Shown here: piece by piece, positions 11,471 through 23,403 of the stretch
How positions within the stretch are numbered: the stretch's first letter is position 1
Layout of the letters: each line of letters starts with the position of its first letter
Assembly (NCBI RefSeq): GCF_012273895.1
Contig: NC_052111.1
Location: forward strand, 4,526,001-4,590,000
DNA: 64,000 nucleotides
Reading direction: 5' to 3'
From: Zerene cesonia
Lineage: Eukaryota > Arthropoda > Insecta > Lepidoptera > Pieridae
Notes under the pieces: generated by a model
The model's input: only the letters and a program-made list of their open reading frames with translations
Told to the model about the DNA's origin: nothing
Databases searched by the model: none
Translations under genes and position numbers: made by a program

Positions 11471-12694
11471 TAGTAGGATGATAGAATCACAGTTAAATGA
11501 GTTTATTAGAAGAAATGTTTCATATTTCAAGATAAAACAAAATATAATTTGGTGCCAACCCATATATCGTTCGAATGTTTATTCGTACTTCTGCTCGTTT
11601 ATTTTACGTTTGTACGTGCTTTCCGCAAATTAAATATAGTTTTAATATACAACTGAATTGCATTTTTACCTCAAAATGTGGTATGTTTTGATGTCCCACT
11701 GACCAATGAATAATAATCCATTTTTAACAGACAATCAATGGTTCACTTGTACCTAATTAAGTGCTTTTTAAAATGAGCTGTTTATTCGCATATTCCAAAT
11801 GTAATTTTTCATGGTACAATAATTCTGTAAATAAGACTGTTTAATCCCTGAATAACACAACACAACAAAAACATAATAAAGCAATTTCGCGCAAAAGAGC
11901 TATAGTTCAGATACAAATTAAAATCTCATTTACTATGTAAATAGATCTCGCGATTATATTAAATGGAATCGTCGAGTGAATCTCCGAGTAATCTCTTCGT
12001 GTATCGGTAAACTTTACATTGATAATAATAATTAAGCTGCTTATAAAAGTGCATCCGTTTTTAAAAACTATATATAAAGATGAAAAATGGCTGATTAGTT
12101 TTATAAGTGTAACTGACCTGAAATACTGCATTAGATTTTAAGTGGAAACACACGTGCGTTCTAAGACTTCAGAAACTATGATTTAAATATACAATCCACA
12201 ATCCTTCATATACATACTTAGCCAACTTATATTAGACGATAAGTAAAGAATCTGTGCCCAAGAAAGTGAGTATAATTTGTTCCTTTTAAAAGATATAAAA
12301 TATCGTATATTTAACGTAACATCTTCTTTCATTAAAATAACAAAAAATTCAATGAGAATCCCAGAGCTAAAATCCATAATTTGCATTTTGTATAGCAATA
12401 AAACTTTATAAAAGCAACGAATTAGTTAAAGAAATATTATTGGACTGAGGGAAAATAAATATCACAATATCAGTTATATTTTTAAGTTATAAAGATCATG
12501 TGACCCGTGCCTCTACTTCACGTCACTGTTTCTGAAAGAGGCCTCTCTAAAAATACAGGCTCGTCAACACTGGGTTAAAATGTAACAGAGCGAACTCGAA
12601 ACATTGTTTGTATGTTCATTGAAAACTTAATTTAATTGTATTCGTATTAGTAATTGATAATTTTATAGATTATACAACATAGAGTTTGCAATAA

Positions 12695-12751
12695 TGCTAC
12701 AGAACCATTCGCCTGCGAGTCTGACTCGCACTTTACCGGTTTTTTTTTTTA
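12695..12751 (+). repeat. dispersed lepidopteran repeat end
   Basis: The string ending 'CGAGTCTGACTCGCACTTTA' followed by CCGG and a run of T is very like a common repeat end in Lepidoptera ('..GACTCGCACTTGGCCGGTTTT'). It has no coding content. Only this terminal piece is recognisable. Confidence 0.5.
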
Positions 12752-12884
12752 ACTTATAATACATAGAAGTTATACCATTTAGTTTATACGTTTTTGTTTT
12801 TGTTGGTAGGAAGTAATATTTTATTTTTATTTATATAATCGGATTTTATACGTGATTTTTTCATAATATTATTTAACTTGACGT

Positions 12885-13000
12885 TACAAACTACTTAAAA
12901 GCTAGCGTGGTCGCGGAGAGACTGAAAAAGGTTAAATAGATTTAAATATTATACTCGCGGTAAACCAAACACGGGGAATTAATCTTTAAGCAGATATAAA
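12885..13000 (+). repeat. decayed relative of the 8.6-kb foldback element
   Basis: Contains 'AGCTAGCGTGGTCGCGGAGAGACTG', matching the core word 'GAGCGTGATCACGGGGAGACT' of the element at 8631-8780, followed by 'TACTCGCGGTAAACCAAACAC', matching 9125-9146. It is too decayed to set ends. Confidence 0.45.
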
Positions 13001-13562
13001 TATTAAAAAAATTGTTGGAATTACATTTTTTTTTAATTTTAATTATATATTTGAGTAAGTTTCACAAAATATTATATGAAATTGCAAACTATCTCGATTA
13101 CAATCCTTTTTTTTTGGTAGAAAAATTTAAATAAAATGATATTATTTAGAGCTTATTTTGCGAGGACGTTCCACTCCATTTTAATCTATTTGTATACTTT
13201 CTATTCTTGTGAATTTTATCCAGAACATTCACATATGTATCGTCAATTAACATTGTTCCGCTGGCAGCATTGTTCTGCTAAAATGCCTAATTGATAGTGT
13301 ATTAAAGTATATTATATATATTTTGTAAGATATGCTATTCTGACGTCAATCTCTGGCTTTCAAACTGTTAACATTTTCTCATTAACTATAGACTATTGAT
13401 TCAATTTCCTTTAAACTACATTAATATGCTCCCATTTCCATTCCATATGGTAAGTCTATTCATCGTCTATGTTAATAAACTGGTAATATACTTATAATTA
13501 TTGGTAGGTTGTCATCATTTTTATTAGGATATAAAAAACATTAAAACAATAATTTTATGATC

Positions 13563-13740
13563 CTACTATCCTACTTCCTATCCTACTTAATATTATAAAT
13601 GCGAAAGTTTGTAAGGATGTGTGTGTGTTTGTTACTCTTTCACACAAAAACTACTGAACCGATTGCAATGAAATTTATGGTACGTAGACATCTGGACAAC
13701 TGGAATACAATATAGTCAACTTTTTATCCCGATATTCACA
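13563..13740 (+). repeat. Helitron-like repeat (copy b)
   Basis: Begins with degenerate TCCTA-rich repeats (13563-13588), then 'TAATATTATAAATGCGAAAG', a short GT run, 'CTACTGAACCGATTGCAATG' and 'CTTTTTATCCCGAT'. It is inverted relative to the copy at 11330-11470. The right part lacks the GCTAGT end, so it is truncated. Confidence 0.55.
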
Positions 13741-16700
13741 TTCACATGGATATACTTCACATTAATCTATTCATAACTACCTACTACTTAATAATTATTT
13801 TAATAATCTTTATAATGAAGGAGAATGAAAAAATATTTTTTATTAATTTTATGAACTAACTATTAATTATACGTAGGTCCATATATATTTGACTAGTATT
13901 TTGTCAATTTGTTTGATAAGGTTTTATTACAAAGAAGCTTGATTTACATTGTAAGATGTAAATTGACTGATTTTGTTGTGGATTGTGGACATAATATTAA
14001 ATAAACACTTAATAATTACTAATTTTTCCGGATCAGTATCGTTTTCACAGTTCAGGAGTCACAAAATAGGCAATGAAAATAAAAATACTTAAAAACTTTA
14101 TATTATATTATTTCTTAGTACCCTCAATTATTTTTCATTTGAGGAACAAAATTTAAAACAAAAGAAAAATAAATTCATTTATTCTATTTCTATTTCTATT
14201 CACAAAAGGTGTTGCAGTAACTTATAAACAAATAATATAAACAGGAAAGACAGAAGATTCTTATTATGTCTAATTTAAAAGTATTCTCACAATATGAGAT
14301 TAATAGTTAATACTGCCATTGACCCCTATTTGACTTCATTCGCGTGGATTGAGGATAACGATGGATTAAGATAATGGTTTTCCAGAGAAATAAACCTCAT
14401 ATGGATTGTTTGTTTGTGTGCAACTCATTCATATACCTTCTCCATACATATACATTATACACACTGAAATAAATATTTTCATTAATAATATCAAAACGTA
14501 CGACTATAATTCAATTTGAAGGATTGTTTTTGGATTTAAACTATGTTATAAATATAGTACGTAGCGACATCTATTGTCGGTGTTATTTTAATTTATAATT
14601 TATTTCCAATATTTAAATGGTTTTTATTTCGTGGATAACCTAAAATAGTAATTACATCGATGATTATTTGTAACTGTTTTCTCATAAACTGATTTCTAAG
14701 CGAGGAAAAATTTTAATAATCGTAATTTTACATATTCTACGAAAACTTTTGGTATGTCATAACATAATATCGGTACTATATATTTATAGTAAGTAGTATG
14801 AAAATCCCATAAACGTGACATCAAGTATTTGCCGTCAATAGCTGCGTTACAAAAGCTACTTTACAGGTTTAATTATGAGCATCTTAAGTCAAACAAGCGA
14901 AACTTTTAAGTTACAAATGCTAGACTCATTGCTAGACTAAAAATTCATTCAATGTAAGGACTCAGTTAAATAGATTTGTATCTTTATGAATTTATTTTAT
15001 TCATGACCTTTCATAAAATCTTATTGAAACTCTTTTTGCCTACTAAGGTACAATACCATATCTGTATGCTAAATATTTAATTAATTTTTGCTTAGGTTTA
15101 TTGAAAAAACAATTATTAAATTAAAAGTTCATATGCTTTCCTATTGTTTAAATGAACGATTTTTATTTATAAATTCCTTGAATCAAATTATAAAGAAGAC
15201 TTTCGAATGACGCGCTCCGAGTCACTAGCTACGAGCTACGAGTTCGTAGAAATATATTAAGATGTAATCACCATTTAATTAACTGTATGATATCATTAAA
15301 TAATGCTACTATGACCTCACCTTTTCAAAAATCATCTGACTGTTCATGTAACGTAAAATTTACAGCCACGTTACGTCCTTTTCACCGAACACATAACGAG
15401 TTTTTCACATAAAACCATACAGAATTAGTATTAACCGTAGCCGATTCCACAAATAGAACCGAGGTAAAGTTTTAATAAACTTTGTCCAAGTAAAACACTG
15501 GAAATTAATCTGTAGCTCGTTTCACAAAACAAACGAAAAGTGTACGTTGAGAAGTTGCGAAGTTGCTTGCGGTAGCAACACAGGTCCGATGCGCGTTCTG
15601 TTTCGCACTGGGTTTGTTTGCCGCGAGCGCGTCTGAGTGACGTTCGAGCGAAGCGATGTGGACGCGATCCATGCGCGAAACACTTTGTAGGAGGAGTCGC
15701 GGACTAAACCACGCCTACCAAGGAGCTACATATTTCTTTTTCAATATGTGTAATTCAATTTCGCTTATGTCTTCGCTGGGAAAGTTGATGCCCCGTTGTC
15801 GTTCAACACAATGTTTTTTATGTAAAGTGTAATGTAGTTCGTGAAGCGAGTCGACCCGCGAAACTACACCGTGTGATTTTCCTGTTCCCCTTTTAGCAAT
15901 TTCACGTGCTGTTGCTCTTATCTTGTTCTATGGTTAAATTAAATTGTACATTTGGAACTTTATATTACAATTCATTTGGACAACTTTTTGACAACTGATT
16001 GACTTAACAACACTGATTAATTTAAACATTTCATGTTATGTTGGAAACTAATATTCACGATGCATTGTGTTGAACTATGGTCTGTTCTTGAATTATTCAT
16101 GCATAATACACATAATAAAGTATCTATAAATCTTAACCTACAACCTGCAACTTGTGGCCACAGTGTCTACGGAATATTCCGCTATAACGTTTCTAAAGGA
16201 ATTTACTAAATTATAACAGTAAATTAAACGCTAGTTTCATTTGCGTTACAAAGTGAATAATGTTTTGGTATCTTAGCTCTGTCACCACTAAAGTTACTAC
16301 GGTTCAAAATTAATACACTGCCATAAGCCAGTGAAACACCGTTACGCCCTCTAGACGTCTATTTCCCAGTCACAAATTTACAGATTTCACTTCTAGAACT
16401 TAAAACCTTATCATTAACAAAATAGAGTATACAGTTTGTGTTTTATTACACACGTGAATTTGCTTTTGCCAAAACATTTTAATGATTATTGAGTGTGTGC
16501 TTACGTGTTTATTGTCACACGTAACAAGATCTCGAGGAAAGCTAACGTGCATAAATTTAAGAATAGTGTTATGACATCAATAGTAAGCTATACAATTTAA
16601 CTGGTATCCACAACATTAATAAAGTGTAGAATTTACAAACTCGCCGTACACTGTAAATACTTAGCTCATTTTTACGAGCGCGGAAATGAAAGTTAATCCC

Positions 16701-17871
16701 GCATCAAACAAAAATAGCACGTTGGCTCTGCATTGTTTAAAACTAGCTCGCTCTTTAAGCTAACGTTTTAAATTCTACAAAAAATACGGAAACACTTTAA
16801 CGGGAGAAGTTTTTCGTTTAGCCATAAGAGCGTAAGTCTATTGTAATCCGGATAAGTTGGCTACGCTAGACCGGTCGGAGTTAAAGAAAGCAAAAGGAGG
16901 CCGATCGCGCGACTCCTCCCAAGGGTCTCGTTTCACTCGAAGCGATTTTCGCGGCTCGTTCTTATTATTAAGTCAACTCTTGCGGGATTCGAAACTAAGG
17001 CTCTGGCGCTTCGTCAATTTTAGCAACGTTCGAAGAAATAAATTGCCACTGTAATAAATACCATTGCATTATAATCTTCGATTTTTATAAGTGGATTTGT
17101 TGATCTCTTTAAAATTTAATTCACAATGAATATATGTCATAGTAACTTCTAATGAAATAACATGAATAACGTTTAGAAGTAAATACAAATGAGCATAACA
17201 TATTCGAATTATGTTTATGCAATTATACTATTTGATCGAACTGCACGAGCGAAATACGTAATTAGCTAACAGCAAATTCTAAAAATCAAATTAACGTACT
17301 GACCAAGCAATAGGACAGAATTAATATTTAAATACATGAAAGATAATTAGCGCAAATCAAACTCACCGACATTAATTATAGCAAAATGGCAAACAATCGT
17401 TTAATTACCCACCGGCATGGAAACCACCAAATTAAGCGGCAACAAACTCCCGTTCGTGATTATTGTTCATTTTAAAACCGAACGAACACCAATATTTATT
17501 TTCAAGAATGTGATAGAAATGTCATTATTACCGCAATACAACAACATGTTGATTGTGTTTCAATATTTATATAAAATTACTATTTTACTTAATCTATAAA
17601 CATGATGTTCAAAAAATACCAAAATATTAAATTATTTGTCGGTGGTTACAATAGGTTGGAACTAAGACACATGATACGAGGCATTTTGAAGAGTTCCAAA
17701 ATTTATTGTTTTCGTATCCTTATTGAACAAAGTTAACATTCTTCTAACAGTAAGAAGTTACCGGATTGTTGTTGTTATTGATGGAGAAAGTGTATACTTG
17801 GATATGCAGACAAGTACTTGTGTATATATTTCCTGCGTAATTAATTTGTTTCTCAAAGTGTTTGAAATTAT
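13741..17871. other. gene-free stretch with two CpG-richer patches
   Basis: No exon recognised. Two patches stand out from the AT-rich background: 15549-15720 and about 16855-17040. The open frame 16857-17054 covers the second patch but has no recognisable domain and no good start context. Either patch could be a promoter or 5' untranslated exon of a gene whose coding exons are not visible, or unmarked old repeats. Confidence 0.35.
15549..15720. promoter_or_regulatory. CpG-rich patch, possible promoter
   Basis: The sequence is rich in CG dinucleotides ('CGCGAGCGCGTCTGAGTGAC', 'GATGCGCGTTCTG', 'GAGTCGCGGACTAAACC') in an otherwise AT-rich 30-kb block without genes. Arthropod promoters and first exons often look like this. 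I cannot assign strand or gene, and no TATA or clear initiator decides it. Confidence 0.25.
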
Positions 17872-18131
17872 CACCGGCGTGAAATAGCATTCTGCTGTGT
17901 TTCGTTCGGTGAGTGGGGGAGCCGGAGGCTTATATCCTTTTCCTTCCCCTTCCCAGTCCTTTCCTTTATTCCTCTCGCCAATCCTTTCTTAATCCCTTCC
18001 CAATTTTAAGTCGGCAATCCATCTGTAGAGGCGTAAGGTCTGTAATAGACTTTACGCCTCTATAAATGTTCATGGGCGGTGGTAGTGCTTACAACCAGGC
18101 GTCCCACCAGCTCCATTGCCGATTGTGACAT
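17872..18131 (+). repeat. pyrimidine-rich retroposon family, copy 1
   Basis: A 260-bp repeat with 'CGGCGTGAAATAGCATTCTG', 'TTTCGTTCGGTGAGTG', a CT-rich middle ('CCTTCCCCTTCCCAG'), a strong hairpin (stem 18026-18041 with 18047-18062), 'GTTCATGGGCGGTGGTAGTG', 'CCACCAGCTCCATTGCCGA' and a terminal A run after 'TGTGACAT'. The A tail suggests spread by retroposition. Relatives lie at 27527-27745 (minus), 57832-57982 (plus) and 63470-63665 (plus). It is noncoding. Confidence 0.7.
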
Positions 18132-18139
18132 AAAAAAAA

Positions 18140-21100
18140 ATCATCATTTAATCCCAGATTGTTTCGTGTGAGACTGTCATGTCATAATGTCACACTTCTT
18201 ATATTCGTAACATGTAATAATTGTTAGCATATTATGAATTCAGCCAACAGTCAATCAACACTGTACAAATTTATAGTACAGTTTTTTTATCATTTTAATT
18301 CCAAAGACTTATATAAAAATGCGTTATTTATAATTTGTGAAAGCAATTATAAACTTCAAACCACTACACGGAAGGTCAGTAAATAATTTAAATTATTATA
18401 TTTCAGTTGACTTCTGAAATACAAATTTACCATACGAGAAGAAAGCAATCTATTATGGATGTAATTTGAATCCAATTACGTACATCTCGCGTGGGATGCT
18501 CTTGTTCAATTTTAGATATATTTCAGTTTTCATTTTCGTTTCATTCATCTCAGTCTGTAACTGTGGTGTTTCTATTTTTCCAGGTTATGACGTCAAAAAG
18601 GCTTAGGGTGGATTCTTGTTCTTTTGTCTCAGCAATTTGATCATCCTTTTGACAATCTCTTTTAAAGTCAGATAACAAGGCGTAATCACGGGGCTTATAA
18701 GAAACCAATGTCTGTTAAAGTATTCGTCAGATACATCTGCATATAAATTTAACATTAAATCACTGAGTCGAGTACCAATAAATGCAAAATTAAACTTAGG
18801 TGATAAAAAATTTCTGATATTTCAAGTCTTATGTCAAGTGTTTAACAATAGCCCCATTTTATTTCAAAATCACATTTGCTATCATTGAAATGACTATGTT
18901 ATAAAAAATTTCGTTTCTTTTCTCCGCCATACCAACACCCAAGCAAGCAAAAACAGTTCCAAGTGATCTAAATTTATCATAATGACATCAAAACTCATAT
19001 TGAAAAAGAGGAACCCAACACTTCCAAGAAAGAAAAGTTGGTATGGAATGTTGACAACGACATGTGACATCCAGCACCCCGCATCGCATGGTCTTCGTTT
19101 TGAATTATGGCCTGCACCCTCTTGGGAGGTCTGTATCCTTACAGTTGGAGCAAGTATAGGCTAGAACTGATAAAATAATCCTTAACGCTATGAAAGAAGT
19201 CTTGGCTATAATATTTAATCAGTAATTTCGATTGAGTTTAATATCTTAATACCATGCTCTTGTATAATCTCTAATTGATAAAACAATAAAATAATAAGTG
19301 AAAAAGCGTATAAATAAAGCGTATATTCGAATTTTTCTATAATACAGATAAAAATTGAAATATTTCACGCTTAAAACATCGCATCACAGCTGTGCTTTAT
19401 TAATTTACAATAAGTTATTGTTTCTTTTCCTTGTAAATTTTACTTTTATTACGTATTAGCGTGTACATAACGCTAAACGAATTGGTAAATTCAAGAAGTG
19501 CCAACAGTTTTTGTTTCCAACTTCGTATATTATTAGATACATTATTAGTTTTCAACTTTACAAGTTTAGAAATTTCGGGCTTGCTTTGGTACGTCCAAAT
19601 TAGATGTTAGATCGGATATTGTTTCTGCTTTTTGTTCACTCAACCTCTTTACTAATTTAAAGTTTTAACAGGGTTTTCATTAGGTTTAATTTGATTCCTA
19701 TTAATAGAAGTATCAGCGTATGTACAGCTTATCTGTATTTTGTGTTAATTTATTAAATATTTTTATATGTTTAAATGATTATTACCATAATAGATTATCT
19801 TATGTTTTAAAAATGCACATAAGCTTGCAATATCGCAAATTTGAGTTATTCTTTTTTCATGATTTGTTATTTTCTAATTAAAAATATTACAAAATAAATC
19901 ACAACTGTATCGCAGAATTCAAAGTTTTCTGAATTCGGTGTTATAACTAATTCAACGCTGTAATCTGTCTTAGCCTTAATTTCCCGAAGAGCTTAATAAG
20001 CTTAAACTATAACCGCAAAGCAAGTGTAAACTTCACTATTTATACAATAAGCCTTCCTAATATAACCTTCAATGTAAATTTGTCAGTTGTCTTTTTAGTT
20101 ACAGCTATTTTAGAATTTGTATGACAAATAATTATCTTCATGTAATATCCTTAATTTCTATATTTCTATAATTTTTATATATATGAGTTAAAATTTTATT
20201 ACATACTTAGTTTTTATATTTCATCACATAAATATTTTATGGCAGGATAATTGATTTCCTTTTATAATGTAATTTCTATATATCAATAAAATGTACAAAA
20301 ATGCATTATATATTTAACTGGTAAAATCCTACACGAACTATGATGTTTCGTAGCGGAATATACTACTATATTGCCTATCAAAAACTCAAGGGCTGCTGGT
20401 TGATGGTTCATACGAGGAGGTGCTTCAGTGCAATTAACTTGATTTATTCGGGGCATTTACTTATTCAGTTCTACGGTTACTACGCCATGGAACACGCAAC
20501 CGTTTTACTGTTTAGAACATACATTCAAACATTGCTCACCGCACGATTTTCAATTCTATGCAAATACTTTAAATGCCATTTTGCTTTGTCTAATACAATA
20601 CTTTTTACATTAAAAACGACGTAAACTATCTCGATAGATAGCCTGAAGGGGATCTTAGCATTTAATATTTAACCATATTTCTTAAAATATTTTAGTATAT
20701 CTATTCAAGTATTATTCGACACACTGCAATTTTAGAATATGTAGTGAGAGTGGAATTGGAATAGAGATATGAATATGCTAATAATATTGTACTCGACGTG
20801 TCTCCTATCGACGAACATTCCAGATGGGAATTATGCTTGGATATAAACGTAGGTTTTAAAATTTCCCTGATACCCTCTTATTTTCAATGTAAACCTTTTA
20901 GTAATCGTTATATTACTGAGTTGTCGAGCTCACTTCTGCTTTAAACTTTTATTAATAAATAATCAGACTTAAAGTGCGGTAAATTCGTGAACATAATTCA
21001 CAACAATGACTACGTGCATGAAAGAGTCGCGGTACATATATGCTGGTCGAATTATTTTCTAAATTACGTGACCTATTATTTTGGTATACTTGCTTAATTT

Positions 21101-23326
21101 TGAATCAGTCAATTATTAACCACGAACAATGCCGAATGATTAAATATTTAAAGAACAATATAGTCATTTACCTACAATAACATAGAAATTAGCGACAAAT
21201 TATATTATAACATTGTACGACCCTTCTCAGAAGAAGTCACTACTGCCGGTAAATACACGAACATTGTGAAATTAACACTAGGCGAACATAAGTTACAGCA
21301 GACAAGTGTAACGTCCTCAGAGAGCATTTTATGGATATATTAGGGAGCATCTATAAAGCTCGATAAAGCAGTGTACGTTCCGCTCAAACAACTATAAGGG
21401 TTTGTTTAATAAAGCGTATTTTATTGAACGCTAACACGGTTCACGTATCTTTTTCTTCGCAGATTTTTTGAAGGTTATACTATTATGAGATTTATAAGTG
21501 TGAATTCGATTACGACCACATGGTTGGGAATCATTTTCTGAAATAAGCTGAGCTTTTACTTTTTGGCAATCTAAGAATAAAGAATTTTATATTTTAATAT
21601 TGGCGAAGGTATTCTTTGATATTATAAATTATGTTCGTTGTTCGTTAATTTAATCCAAAAATTATATTGGAAATTCGATACGTGCTGTATATATGTATTA
21701 CTGGCTGTTCGCCCCGGCTTCGTCCGTGGTACATATATAGAGTGTCTCTCAGTGAAATTGCAGCTTTCTCATGGTGAAAGAAAATTTGAAATCAGTCCAA
21801 TCGGTTTTTACGTGATAACGATACAAACACACGAAAATTTCTTCTTTATGATATTAGCATACAAAAAGTGTATTCTTTTTCTTATGATTTACGATATGTA
21901 TTTATTGGGAACTTGCCCCGGCTTTGACCGGATGATAATTATCCGAGAAAAAAAAAGCGTTGAAATCATTTGTGAAGATGTGGTTTTCTAGCAGTAAAAG
22001 GAATGTCAAAACGACACAGCTGTTTTTGAGCTTATTCTTTAAATACAAAAATAGAAATGTATAAGTGTAGTTTACAATATTCTGAGTCTTGTCTGTCAAA
22101 GGGAATAAAATTACATATTTTTTATTTAAACTAATATCACAACTAGATAATTGATTTTATTATTTCAATGGTGTATCCATTTAATGGAATAAAAGTATTC
22201 TGATATCTCGGCTACCCTAGACTTCACGGAATTCGCTGGCAAGGGAAATAGAATAAATTATACCTCCTCACCCCGTTTCAAACGATTACGCTGAACAACT
22301 TTTCTGTATGAAATTTAAAATTTGTGTTCACAGCGGCGGAATAATGATGCTGTGTTTATAAAAATCCAAGTGGAACACGAAAAACAAACTAAATGAGGTC
22401 TGAGTTCTGTAGATACTTTTTTTGGTATAATTTTTTAACTTTAACCAACAAAAGATGAATGAAATAGGCGGTCATGGAAGGAGCCAACATACAAGTATAG
22501 TGAATACTTTTAGATTTTCAGAAACTTCTCTATGATGGAATTTAATTAGTCTCGGAATATTACTATTTAATAAATTATATAACATTTTCCTCTTTTAAGT
22601 ATTTATTAAATGTTACACGAGACTTAGCAGGGATTAACGGAGATATTGTATCAGAATTGACTCAATTCGTGCAATAAAATGAAAGCATTAGCCGCCAAAT
22701 AAATTCTATCCAGTTCTTTCAAGCTAACTCTAACCAAAGAAAAAATAAGTAACACACGAACAAAACTGGGTTCTCTTTATCTAATCTCATAATTATTAAT
22801 TGGATTTGATTTTTTATACATAGAATAAACTGTGTGGGATTTGATTAAGCATTTTTTCTATTCGCTTCGATCTTGTGTCGTATTCCGACCGGAACTCGGT
22901 TCATTTATCGAATGCATTGTGAATTTTAACACGTATCTACTTTTCTTCTTGCAATTTATTTGAAAGGATCCTCGAGATCGGTAATTTGCATCTGGGTTAT
23001 TGATGATTGGTTACATTGTCGTAGTCAATTTGAGACGATATTAAGGATATAATTTATTAGGAAACTAGGCTTCACGTTTTGTGTCTTTTAATTTGCCTGT
23101 TTAAGTTGATTTAAGATGTATGTTACCTTTGGAAACTTTAAATAAAATTGTACGTATTATTTTGATTGCTGAGGTTTAATTTATAAATGTATTTATTCTT
23201 GTACTATGAGGCAATGTGGTCGATATGCTTCTTATAATAAGAAACAATATGAATGAAAACCAAAAGTCTTGTGACGAACGATCCAAATATGTAGAGCAGG
23301 TAAAACAATGTATTTATAGTACATTG
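18140..23326. other. gene-free stretch with repeat remnants
   Basis: No gene recognised. The end of a short frame at 19100-19165 ('GGAGGTCTGTATCCTTACAG...ATAGGCTAG') looks like a decayed LINE/SINE 3' end of the 'GGCCTGTGTCCAGCAGTGGG' type. At 21695-21830 there is a dispersed repeat with 'GCCCCGGCTTCGTCCGTGG' and 'AATCAGTCCAATCGGTTTTTA', repeated in part at 21913-21940. The 117-codon frame over 21638-21991 is made of these repeats. Confidence 0.4.
21695..21940 (+). repeat. dispersed repeat with 'CCCCGGCTT' motif
   Basis: 'GCCCCGGCTTCGTCCGTGGT' at 21711-21730 recurs as 'GCCCCGGCTTTGACCGGATG' at 21914-21933, and a weaker relative is at 62898-62920 ('CCCCGGGTTCACCCGTGGTA'). Between them is 'TCAGTCCAATCGGTTTTTAC'. 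These are phrases of nonautonomous repeats common in Lepidoptera. The ends are not definable here. Confidence 0.45.
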
Positions 23327-23397
23327 TATATTTTTTTTTTCACCCTCATAGACAGCCTGTGTCCCAGCAGTGGGCTGATGATGATGATGATGATGTA
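23327..23397 (+). repeat. SINE/LINE 3' tail with (ATG)n
   Basis: A run of T is followed by 'CCTGTGTCCCAGCAGTGGGC' and TGATGATGATGATGATG. This is the 3' end seen in the SINE at 8785-9115, here in plus orientation and without the tRNA-like head, so it is a 5'-truncated copy. Confidence 0.6.
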
Positions 23398-23403
23398 TAA
23401 TAA

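Noticed and set aside
21638..21991. 117-codon plus-strand frame
   Set aside because: Built from dispersed repeat sequence ('CCCCGGCTTCGTCCGTGG' and relatives); no domain.
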